Assembly: GCA_030612185.1 (NCBI GenBank)
Contig: JAUWOI010000330.1
Coordinates: 1 to 5,474, forward strand
Source of the DNA: Anaerolineae bacterium
Lineage (GTDB): Bacteria; Chloroflexota; Anaerolineae; B4-G1
DNA length: 5,474 nt
Direction of reading: 5' to 3'
A program made the position numbers and the translations under genes. The notes below the pieces were generated by a model that was given only the letters and a program-made list of their open reading frames with translations, did not search any database and was not told where the DNA came from. Of the stretch, positions 1 to 5,048 are shown one piece after another (the stretch's first letter is position 1; every line of letters begins with the position of its first letter).

Positions 1-191
1 ATTTGCCGGTGTAACCTTTGTAAGGGAACATTTGTCTGCTCCAGATCCTCTATTGTGTCGTTGGGTCGCTGTATGACGATGATCGTGTTGCGCGGTGCGT
101 GTTCCGTTCACGCAATACGTTTCACGTCTTATGTCTGCCTGTGCAGTTGTCAAACTACCCTGCGTATGATACAACAATATCGGAGGTAACT
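1..191. other. Gene-free left edge
   Basis: I see no convincing gene, RNA gene or terminator here. The stretch holds a short perfect inverted repeat (TGCGTG at 96-101 and CACGCA at 109-114, 7-nt loop) with no T-tract after it, a weak promoter candidate at 147-175, and the Shine-Dalgarno sequence GGAGGT at 182-187 that belongs to the gene starting at 192. Frames that start further upstream, such as ATG at 99, have no ribosome binding site and their extra residues look non-coding. Any transcript of the leftward operon that reads past 370 would continue into this stretch, because no rho-independent terminator is visible. Confidence 0.5.
147..175 (+). promoter_or_regulatory. Candidate sigma-70 promoter for the small gene at 192
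   Basis: TTGTCA at 147-152 (5 of 6 to the -35 consensus) is followed after 17 bp by TACAAC at 170-175 (4 of 6 to the -10 consensus). Transcription would start near 182, leaving almost no leader before the Shine-Dalgarno at 182-187, which makes the assignment doubtful. An overlapping TATGAT at 165-170 is a better -10 box but has no -35 box at the right distance. Confidence 0.3.
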
Positions 192-482
192 ATGCCACAG
201 GTGGCTCGTCCATTGTCTCAGCGGATCTCGCCAGCCGGTGTCGAGGCTGAGCGCGCTTTCCCTTGGCTGCGGTCGCTTGCCGTTGAACAGCGCGCCCAGT
301 TCTTTGCCGAGTTGTTCCTGGCTCTGGGGCAGGCCCTGCGTCAGCACGACTGGCACATCGTCGAGGATCTCATCTCCCGCTGGCAGGCCACGGTTGAGGT
401 GCTGGCGGTTCCTGCACCTGTATCGCCCCACTGGGGCACATCGCCGCGCACTCCGGTTCCCCGCCGCACAGATCGCACTTGA
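192..482 (+). CDS. Small hypothetical protein, probably 3'-truncated antitoxin-like remnant
   Basis: A 96-residue frame begins at ATG 192, placed by the Shine-Dalgarno GGAGGT at 182-187 about 5 nt upstream. Residues 20-72 look like a real soluble helical protein, rich in Glu, Gln, Ala and Leu, with the segment DWHIVEDLISRWQATVEVLA at 53-72. That segment resembles the end region of small antitoxin-like proteins of Gram-positive and Chloroflexi-type bacteria, where a Trp-x-Ala-Thr-x-Glu motif is followed by an acidic Asp-Pro-Glu stretch. This comparison is from memory and no family is certain. From residue 73 (about position 408) the composition changes to Pro, Arg, Thr and Ser, and the frame is then simply antisense to the conserved end of the polyferredoxin gene, which it overlaps by 113 bp. 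I infer that the original 3' end was lost by recombination and that the last 24 residues or so are accidental. No toxin partner is visible. Confidence 0.5.
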   Translation: MPQVARPLSQRISPAGVEAERAFPWLRSLAVEQRAQFFAELFLALGQALRQHDWHIVEDLISRWQATVEVLAVPAPVSPHWGTSPRTPVPRRTDRT

Positions 483-807
483 GGGACACACCTCGTTCCT
501 CGTCAAGGAAAATCGTTTCGTAGGGGCACGCCTCCACGCAGTCGCCGCAGCCGATACATTCCTCCACATCCACCACCCAGGCCCCGGTGTGCTCATTGAG
601 TGTGATCGCTCCCACCGGGCAAGCGGCAGCGCAAGGTGCGTCCTCGCACTGGCGGCAGACGGTGGGGGCAAAGGGGCCTTCGTCGCTCTGGGCCACGATG
701 GTGATGCGCGCCCGTTCCGGCCATACTGCCCCCTCGTGGTGAAAGGAGCAGAAATTCTCGCAGATGCGACACCCGGTGCATTTTTCCGCGTGGATCTCTA
801 AGTACAC
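370..807 (-). CDS. Four-cluster 4Fe-4S polyferredoxin, electron partner of the AOR
   Basis: This 145-residue soluble protein carries 16 cysteines in the four-group pattern of DmsB/HycB/NrfC-type electron-transfer subunits: C10-C13-C16-C20, C51-C54-C59-C63, C84-C87-C90-C94 and C111-C114-C120-C124. This predicts four [4Fe-4S] clusters. No signal peptide or membrane segment is seen, so it should work in the cytoplasm. Proteins of this type (AorA of the Aromatoleum AOR, BamC of class II benzoyl-CoA reductase) wire tungsten AOR-family subunits to ferredoxin or other carriers, and the AOR gene lies two genes upstream in the same operon. The start is GTG at 807-805, with Shine-Dalgarno GGAGG at 817-813 and a 5-nt spacer. 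It lies 19 nt after the dihydropyrimidinase stop. The family core ends at about residue 130 (position 418). The last 15 residues are Pro-rich and overlap the convergent small gene, so this tail may have been acquired at a recombination junction. The role is well supported; the exact physiological electron acceptor is inferred. Confidence 0.93.
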   Translation of the reverse strand: MYLEIHAEKCTGCRICENFCSFHHEGAVWPERARITIVAQSDEGPFAPTVCRQCEDAPCAAACPVGAITLNEHTGAWVVDVEECIGCGDCVEACPYETIFLDEERGVSLKCDLCGGEPECAAMCPSGAIQVQEPPAPQPWPASGR

Positions 808-826
808 GTTCGCCTCCGCCCTTGTG

Positions 827-2236
827 CTAACTGCTGACTACTGACTGCTTTCGAGACACGAAGCGTCCCCATCCCGGCTGGCCCACGAACTCCCCGTCGC
901 GCACGATGATCTGCCCCCGGCTGAGCACGTCGCGGGGCCAACCCTGGACGTGCATCCCCTCGTAGGGCGACCAGCCCACCCGCTCGTGAAGTGTTCGCCC
1001 TGCCTGGATGGTCACCCAGCGTTCCGGGTCGAAGATCACCAGGTCGGCGTCGAAGCCGGGCGCGATCTGTCCCTTGCGGCGCAGGCCAAAGATGCGGGCG
1101 GGGTTGGTGCAACAGACCTCGACCCAGCGCTCCAATGTCATCCAATGACGCCGGCCGAAGTGGTGAGCCAGGCTCAGGCGGGCTTCGATGGAGGGGATGC
1201 CGCCGGGGATGGTGGTGAAATCGGCGTGGTCGCTCTTTTCGGCAGCGGTGAAGGGGCAGTGATCGGTCGCCAGTACGTCCAGGTCCTCGAAGGCCAGCCC
1301 GCCCCACAGCGCCTCGTTGTCCTCCTCCGTCCGCAGCGGCGGCGAGCAGACCAGCCGTTCCCCGCCAGGCAGGTCGAGCGCCATCCCGTTCAGTAACAGG
1401 TACTGGGGGCAAGTCTCGCCGTAGACGTCTTCCCCACGCGCGCGGGCGGCCTGGATGCGTAACATACTTTCCTCGCACGAGACGTGGACGACGTAGAGTG
1501 GACTCCCGGCCAGTGCGGCGAAGTCAATGGCGTGGCTCACCGCCTCCGCTTCCTGGCGCGGTGGGCGGGTCAGCGCGTGGTATATGGGAGTGGTGTCGCC
1601 CCGGGCCACCGCCTGGGCGCGTAGCGTCTCACAGACGGGGCCGTTTTCGCAGTGGATGATGGGCAGGCCGCCGGCGGCCGCGATGCCCTGCATCACGCGG
1701 TAGAGTTGCGCGTCGTCCAGCCGGAAGCCCTCGTAGGCCAGGTAGAGTTTGAAACTGGGCACGCCCGCCGCTACCATTTCCGCCAGCGTGTGGGGCGACT
1801 TTTCATAGTCGCCATGGGCGGCGTGCCAGGTGGAGATCGTCATATGCAGGCCGTAGTCCACCGCCACGTGGCCGTCGGCCTCGGCGCACCGCTTTTCCAG
1901 CGCCTCCAGCAGCGGTTCCCCCGGTTCCGGTTCGACGAAGTCAATCACCGTCGTCGTACCGCCCAAGGCCGCCGCGACGGTACCGCTGGTGAAATCGTCG
2001 GCACTGACGTAGTCCCCCACCGGCATTTGCAGGTGGACGTGGGGGTCTATCCCGCCGGGGATGACGTAGCAGCCCGTGGCGTCGAGTTCGACCGCGCCAC
2101 GTGGCTCTAGTTCCTCGCCCATGGTGTCCTGAGACTGTTGAAGGAGCGCGACGATGCGCTCCCCGATGATGCCCACGTTGGCGGGGAAGACGCTGGCAGG
2201 GGTGATGAGCGTGCCATTGCGGATCACTACGTCCAT
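827..2236 (-). CDS. hydA: Dihydropyrimidinase / hydantoinase (cyclic amidohydrolase)
   Basis: This 469-residue cytoplasmic enzyme of the amidohydrolase superfamily has the usual length for dihydropyrimidinases (EC 3.5.2.2), which hydrolytically open 5,6-dihydrouracil, dihydrothymine or hydantoin rings to N-carbamoyl amino acids. All binuclear zinc ligands are visible: H66 and H68 in the DPHVH motif, the carbamylated lysine K163 in SFKLYLAY, H195 in IIHCENG, H251 in VVHVS and D325 in ATDHCPF. SPPLR at 298-302 and the C-terminal SPYEGMHVQGWP (423-434) also match this subfamily rather than allantoinase or dihydroorotase. ATG at 2236 lies inside the end of the AOR gene (10-nt overlap, no strong Shine-Dalgarno), which implies translational coupling. 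The last seven residues (463-469, KQSVVSS) are encoded by a short heptad repeat and look like an accidental tail after the family's normal GRFV end. No beta-ureidopropionase or dihydropyrimidine dehydrogenase lies in the window, so the substrate may not be uracil-derived; hydantoins or other cyclic imides are possible. Confidence 0.93.
   Translation of the reverse strand: MDVVIRNGTLITPASVFPANVGIIGERIVALLQQSQDTMGEELEPRGAVELDATGCYVIPGGIDPHVHLQMPVGDYVSADDFTSGTVAAALGGTTTVIDFVEPEPGEPLLEALEKRCAEADGHVAVDYGLHMTISTWHAAHGDYEKSPHTLAEMVAAGVPSFKLYLAYEGFRLDDAQLYRVMQGIAAAGGLPIIHCENGPVCETLRAQAVARGDTTPIYHALTRPPRQEAEAVSHAIDFAALAGSPLYVVHVSCEESMLRIQAARARGEDVYGETCPQYLLLNGMALDLPGGERLVCSPPLRTEEDNEALWGGLAFEDLDVLATDHCPFTAAEKSDHADFTTIPGGIPSIEARLSLAHHFGRRHWMTLERWVEVCCTNPARIFGLRRKGQIAPGFDADLVIFDPERWVTIQAGRTLHERVGWSPYEGMHVQGWPRDVLSRGQIIVRDGEFVGQPGWGRFVSRKQSVVSS
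831..851. repeat. Degenerate heptad repeat (CTRCTGA)
   Basis: Three consecutive 7-bp units read CTGCTGA (831-837), CTACTGA (838-844) and CTGCTTT (845-851) on the plus strand, the last one degenerate. The array sits exactly at the 3' end of the dihydropyrimidinase gene and supplies its last seven codons. Short tandem heptads of this kind occur between genes in some filamentous cyanobacteria and Chloroflexota; that parallel is from memory. With barely three units it could also be chance. Confidence 0.45.
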
Positions 2237-4101
2237 TTGTCCAACCCCAAGCGCTCCAATGTCTCCGGTGTAGGGACGCCGTTTTTATCCCAGCCCCGCA
2301 GGTGGTAGTACCGGTCCAGCATTGCCTCTAGGTCGCGCAGACGGCCAACGTGCACTGGTTCCGGCGAGGAATGTATCTCCCCCGTCGCTTCGTCGCGGTC
2401 GAAGGTGTGCACCTCCAGCGGTTCGGTGGTGAAGCGGGAGGGCAGGTGGTCGTCGGCGCGGGAGAGCCCCAACCGCGCGTTGTACAGCCGTTCCAGGTTG
2501 ACGATGCGCTCACCTGCTGTCAACAGTTCCTCGCCGCTCACCTCCCGCCCCCATAGCGCGCTCAAGCCCCTGGCCAGGTCCTCCGGGTAGATGGCGTAGG
2601 TCTCGGCGGTGGTGAACTTGCACACGCCCAGCGCGTCGGAGAGAGCGCAGTAGTGCTCGCTGAGGACCACCAGGTCAGGCTTATAGATCTCGTCGTCCGT
2701 CTCCATAAGCGCGGGGATGATCTCCGACGGGAAGAAACGTCTGGCGGCGTCCAGATTCCCCGCCAGGTCTATCGTCGGGAGGGCGTAGAGGTGGTCGGCC
2801 CCCCGGTTGGAGGTGGCGTGGCCCAGACCGAACCCCTTGGCGATGCGCGGCTCCTGGCGGGGGAGTTCCATTCCCTTGACGTGCATTGCGTAGCGCGACG
2901 CGTCTCCACCGATGGCCTCCGCTGCACGGCGGACCCCCTCCGCCAGCAGGTCGCCGAGGCCACGCCGCTGGGCGATGTGCTTGATGAGACCCAGGAGCGT
3001 GTCTGCGTCACCCCACACCAGCGAGAAATCTGGGTTGTTGAGAAGGCCACGTTGGTGACATTCCATCGCAAAGGCGATAGTGACGCCGGTGGATATAGTA
3101 TCCAGCCCCAGGTCATTGCACAACCGGTTGGCGTGGATGATAACCTCGGGGTCGTTAATCCAGCACATTGGCCCCAGGGCGTCGAGCGACTCGTACTCTG
3201 GGCCGTCCAAAGCGCCAGCGTGGGGACCGCTTTTGCCGCGGGTGACGCGGCCGCAAGCGATGGGGCAGGCGAAGCAACCCTTGGTCTTGCGCGTGTGGCG
3301 GGCGATGGCTTGGGCGTCCACCTGATCTGCCCAGGGCACCTGGCCCAGTTGGTGGTTGCGGGCTGGCAGGTCTCCGGAGAGGTTCTTGATGGCGACCAGG
3401 CTGACGGTGCCCCAGTCGCGCAGGCCGATGACGTTGGGATGGTCGCGCACCTGTTTGGATGCGCGGCGGGCCAGTGCGCGGAACTCCGCCGGGAGATCGA
3501 GGGGCCTGTGCCCGCGCACGACGATGGCCTTGAGATTCTTGCTGCCCATCACCGCGCCGCCGCCGCAGCGGGCCGCCGCCCGCCCTCCGTCGCTGATGAT
3601 GGCGGCAAAGCGAACGTAGTGTTCCCCTGCCGGCCCGATGCAAGCCACGCGGGCACCGCCGGTCGCCAGGGCATCGTGGGTGGCCCGGGTGCCCAGTCCC
3701 CAGAGGTGGTCGGCGGACCGGATGACGACACCAGCCGGTGTCACTTCCAGATAGATGGGCTGTTCGGCGCGGCCAGTGACGACGAGTGCGTCGTACCCGG
3801 CGCGGCGCAGGGCTGCCCCAAAGAAGCCGCCAGCGTTGGCGTAGCCATAGATGGACGTGAGGGGGGAGTGGAAGGTGACGTGGTAGCGGGCTCCGGCAGG
3901 CCACGGAGTGCCGGTCAGCGGCCCGACGGCAAAGATGAGAGGGGTGTCGGGTACGAGTGGGTCGGCAGGGTCGGCCAGGTGGCGGGAGAGGAGCGCGGCC
4001 CCCAGCCCCCGCCCGCCTATGAAGCGGGCTGTTAGATCAGCATCCGGGGTCTGGAGACGGGCAGTGCTGGTGGAGAGGTCAATCCAGGCAATAGTTCCCA
4101 T
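2227..4101 (-). CDS. aor: Aldehyde:ferredoxin oxidoreductase family tungsten/molybdenum enzyme
   Basis: This 624-residue protein has the full length of the AOR family, whose members carry a bis-pyranopterin tungsten (or molybdenum) cofactor and one [4Fe-4S] cluster and couple aldehyde oxidation, or related two-electron chemistry, to low-potential carriers. Diagnostic features in order are FIGGRGLGA (27-35) in the N-terminal pterin-binding domain, the family signature GGAVMGSKNLKAI (181-193), the cluster ligands C276, C279 and C283 in GCFACPIACGR with the fourth at C494, the GPEYES segment (300-305), and the pterin-contact motifs NDLGLD (329-334) and DALGVC (489-494). ATSNRGADHL (429-438) corresponds to the usual ATS-x-RGADHL. 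No signal peptide is present. ATG at 4101 has AGGTGA at 4110-4105 upstream and follows the regulator stop by 11 nt. The stop overlaps the dihydropyrimidinase start, and the electron-transfer subunit is the last gene of the operon. The AOR family is diverse (AOR, FOR, GOR, BamB, and many uncharacterised groups), so the substrate is open. Linkage to ring-opening hydrolases favours a step in N-heterocycle or derived-aldehyde metabolism; this is inference. Confidence 0.93.
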   Translation of the reverse strand: MGTIAWIDLSTSTARLQTPDADLTARFIGGRGLGAALLSRHLADPADPLVPDTPLIFAVGPLTGTPWPAGARYHVTFHSPLTSIYGYANAGGFFGAALRRAGYDALVVTGRAEQPIYLEVTPAGVVIRSADHLWGLGTRATHDALATGGARVACIGPAGEHYVRFAAIISDGGRAAARCGGGAVMGSKNLKAIVVRGHRPLDLPAEFRALARRASKQVRDHPNVIGLRDWGTVSLVAIKNLSGDLPARNHQLGQVPWADQVDAQAIARHTRKTKGCFACPIACGRVTRGKSGPHAGALDGPEYESLDALGPMCWINDPEVIIHANRLCNDLGLDTISTGVTIAFAMECHQRGLLNNPDFSLVWGDADTLLGLIKHIAQRRGLGDLLAEGVRRAAEAIGGDASRYAMHVKGMELPRQEPRIAKGFGLGHATSNRGADHLYALPTIDLAGNLDAARRFFPSEIIPALMETDDEIYKPDLVVLSEHYCALSDALGVCKFTTAETYAIYPEDLARGLSALWGREVSGEELLTAGERIVNLERLYNARLGLSRADDHLPSRFTTEPLEVHTFDRDEATGEIHSSPEPVHVGRLRDLEAMLDRYYHLRGWDKNGVPTPETLERLGLDKWT

Positions 4102-4112
4102 TGATCACCTCA

Positions 4113-4652
4113 TCAGAAGACGAAAGGCGTAATTACGGAGATGAAGCGCAGGGGTTCATCTCCTTTGGCAGCAAGACGACGAAGCAGGGGGCCTTCAAAG
4201 TAGACGCTGTCGCCGGGGTCAAGTGTGTAGACCTCTTCGCCTAACTGTATCTCGAGTTGACCCTGCAATACATAGATAAACTCTTCGGTGTATTGGCGCA
4301 ATGACATTGCAATATTGTCATCCCCTGGCTCCAATTGGGCCATGAGGGCTTCCATCTTGCGATCTAAATCGGGTGTCAGTAACTCGTAGGCCAGGTTAGA
4401 GTCCGGCAACGTCAACTTCAGTCGTTCGTTACGGCGCACGACTGGGCTCTTGGCATCGTGCTCGGCCAAGAAGTGGAAAATGGGTGCATCCAACGCCGCG
4501 CTGATCTTCCGCAGCGATTTGATAGAGGGACTGGTCAGATCGCGCTCCACCTGACTCAGGAAACTGGCGGTGAGACCAACCTGCTCTGCCAATTCGCGCA
4601 AACTCAGGTTCAATTCCTGCCGTCGCTTCTTTATGCGATGCCCCAATTGCAT
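4113..4652 (-). CDS. XRE-family regulator with C-terminal cupin domain
   Basis: This 179-residue cytoplasmic DNA-binding protein has an N-terminal XRE helix-turn-helix at about 3-62 (LSLRELAEQVGLTASFLSQV at 17-36 is the typical helix-turn-helix, followed by SPSIKSLRKISAAL) and a single cupin_2 domain at about 100-179 (EEFIYVLQGQLEI, then YTLDPGDSVYF). Such regulators usually sense a small metabolite through the cupin and control nearby catabolic or transport genes. Here the usual cupin histidines are absent: the first motif reads RQYTEEF and the second reads GPLLRRL where relatives normally have a Pro-His-Arg. Metal-independent ligand binding is therefore likely. I chose ATG at 4652 because the strong AGGAGG at 4666-4661 lies 8 nt upstream of it; a longer frame from GTG 4673 would add seven residues and contain that ribosome binding site. 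It is the first gene of the AOR operon and is divergent from the amidohydrolase, so it probably regulates both directions and itself. Activator or repressor action cannot be decided. Confidence 0.9.
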   Translation of the reverse strand: MQLGHRIKKRRQELNLSLRELAEQVGLTASFLSQVERDLTSPSIKSLRKISAALDAPIFHFLAEHDAKSPVVRRNERLKLTLPDSNLAYELLTPDLDRKMEALMAQLEPGDDNIAMSLRQYTEEFIYVLQGQLEIQLGEEVYTLDPGDSVYFEGPLLRRLAAKGDEPLRFISVITPFVF

Positions 4653-4660
4653 GTGTAGCG

Positions 4661-4666
4661 CCTCCT
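4661..4666 (-). promoter_or_regulatory. Shine-Dalgarno deciding the regulator start
   Basis: AGGAGG on the minus strand lies 8 nt before ATG 4652. It fixes the regulator start at 4652 and argues against the upstream in-frame GTG at 4673, which has no comparable site. Confidence 0.85.
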
Positions 4667-4719
4667 GTGTCACTGTGCCAGGATCTTCTTAGAGTGCAGG
4701 GGTAGTTTGCTCTATGAGA

Positions 4720-4749
4720 ATTATACCACAAGTCGCGACCGGTTGTCAA
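4720..4749 (-). promoter_or_regulatory. Sigma-70 promoter of the regulator-AOR-hydantoinase-ferredoxin operon
   Basis: Read on the minus strand, a perfect TTGACA (4749-4744) is followed after 18 bp by a perfect TATAAT (4725-4720). Transcription should begin near 4713, giving a leader of about 60 nt to the regulator ATG at 4652. No other promoter-like element was found ahead of the three downstream genes, which supports a single transcript. The near-consensus boxes imply a strong promoter that would need repression to be controlled. Confidence 0.85.
4732..4739. promoter_or_regulatory. Candidate operator palindrome inside the leftward promoter
   Basis: GTCGCGAC is a perfect 8-bp palindrome lying between the -10 and -35 boxes of the leftward promoter, and it overlaps a second palindrome ACCGGT (4738-4743). 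A protein bound here would block RNA polymerase. Autoregulation by the adjacent XRE-cupin protein is a natural guess, but the palindrome is short enough to arise by chance. Confidence 0.3.
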
Positions 4750-4783
4750 CTATAACTTCACGATATTAACTAATGCTTGACAA
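4743..4783. repeat. Inverted repeat formed by the two divergent -35 regions
   Basis: TTGTCAA (4743-4749) and TTGACAA (4777-4783) are perfect inverted copies separated by 27 bp, so the two promoters face away from each other with mirror-image -35 elements. The spacer is AT-rich and holds a direct repeat AACTA (4748-4752 and 4768-4772), its copies 20 bp apart or about two helical turns. This geometry suits a shared regulator acting on both promoters, although the symmetry is partly explained by the -35 consensus itself. Confidence 0.55.
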
Positions 4784-4805
4784 ATCGCCTGCCGTGTGTT
4801 ATACT
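4777..4805 (+). promoter_or_regulatory. Sigma-70 promoter of the amidohydrolase gene
   Basis: A perfect TTGACA (4777-4782) is followed after an optimal 17-bp spacer by TATACT (4800-4805, 5 of 6 to consensus). Transcription should begin near 4812, about 237 nt before the GTG start of the amidohydrolase. The long leader is unusual for a promoter this strong and suggests post-initiation control. Confidence 0.85.
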
Positions 4806-4842
4806 GGTTCAAAAGTAAAGGCCTGACAAGGATACTGCTCTT

Positions 4843-4920
4843 CTCCCGCTGAATCGCCAGGTACTGTGGATGGGCGTGTGGGGTCTGGCGATTCCACGGG
4901 AGCGGGGTACAACTCGCCCG
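4843..4920 (+). promoter_or_regulatory. Structured 5' leader element, possible pseudoknotted riboswitch-like RNA
   Basis: A 16-bp hairpin is visible: CTCCCG (4843-4848) pairs with CGGGAG (4897-4902) and, beyond a 2x2 internal loop, GAATCGCCAG (4851-4860) pairs perfectly with CTGGCGATTC (4885-4894). The 24-nt G-rich apical loop (4861-4884) contains TGGGCG (4871-4876), which can pair with CGCCCG (4915-4920) just downstream of the stem, giving a pseudoknot of five Watson-Crick pairs and one wobble. It lies in the leader of a metabolic gene. I do not recognise the conserved core of TPP, FMN, cobalamin, SAM, purine, glycine, fluoride, guanidine or c-di-GMP riboswitches. The hairpin is certain as sequence; regulatory function is inference, and it could instead be a protein-binding DNA dyad. 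Confidence 0.5.
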
Positions 4921-4930
4921 AAGTTCTGAA

Positions 4931-5044
4931 CTACACCTCCGGTTTATTGCAGAGATTAATAAGAAATCCAAGAAATCTAGGGTGTGTAGTGTAGTACAAC
5001 GTGAGCAGATGTCAGTACCATTTGTCCCCATGCAGATGGGAGGG
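4931..5044 (+). promoter_or_regulatory. Candidate translation switch around the amidohydrolase Shine-Dalgarno
   Basis: The Shine-Dalgarno GGGAGGG (5038-5044) precedes GTG 5049 by 4 nt. Three competing pairings are visible. CCTCC (4936-4940) is complementary to GGAGG (5039-5043). CTACAC (4931-4936) can instead pair with GTGTAG (4984-4989), holding the adjacent anti-Shine-Dalgarno in another helix. CCATTTG (5018-5024) pairs with CAGATGG (5033-5039, one G-U pair), a hairpin that reaches into the Shine-Dalgarno and displays CCCC in its loop. The arrangement would suit an expression platform, but each helix is short. Confidence 0.35.
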
Positions 5045-5048
5045 CGGC

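Larger units (their letters stand above)
4674..5048. promoter_or_regulatory. Divergent control region with long structured leader
   Basis: This 375-bp gap between the regulator and the amidohydrolase holds no convincing gene. It contains two back-to-back promoters at 4720-4749 (leftward) and 4777-4805 (rightward), and the part around them is clearly more AT-rich than the coding flanks. The right-hand two-thirds (about 4812-5048) is an untranslated leader with several inverted repeats. An open frame on the minus strand at 5031-4750 has no ribosome binding site and no protein-like composition, and is not called. Confidence 0.8.

Noticed and set aside
96..114. A 6-bp inverted repeat with a 7-nt loop as a possible terminator
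   Set aside because: No T-run follows on either strand and the stem is short. It is noted in the left-edge entry only.
238..801. A plus-strand open frame of 187 codons across the polyferredoxin gene
   Set aside because: It is antisense to all four conserved cysteine groups of the polyferredoxin and has no ribosome binding site, so it is a shadow.
798..1478. A 226-codon minus-strand open frame inside the hydantoinase gene
   Set aside because: It is Arg/Pro/Gly-rich, overlaps the complete hydantoinase in another frame and carries none of its own motifs.
2653..4035. A 460-codon open frame on the plus strand opposite the AOR gene
   Set aside because: It is antisense to a clearly recognisable AOR gene in GC-rich DNA. 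It has no ribosome binding site and no recognisable motif, and its Gly/Val/Asp/Arg-rich composition is typical of a shadow frame.
4653..4673. Upstream GTG 4673 as the regulator start
   Set aside because: The strong AGGAGG site lies between this GTG and ATG 4652 and is ideally spaced for the ATG, and the helix-turn-helix domain begins right after the ATG.
4750..5031. A 93-codon minus-strand frame in the divergent control region
   Set aside because: It covers both the rightward promoter and the leader, has no Shine-Dalgarno and no protein-like pattern.
5001..5048. In-frame GTG 5001 or TTG 5022 as amidohydrolase starts
   Set aside because: They would place the GGGAGGG site inside the coding sequence and add residues upstream of where the family begins.
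4812..5048. A known riboswitch class in the leader
   Set aside because: I compared it from memory with TPP, FMN, cobalamin, SAM, purine, glycine, fluoride, guanidine and c-di-GMP cores and saw none. A covariance-model search would be needed to rule out rarer classes such as the Moco motif.
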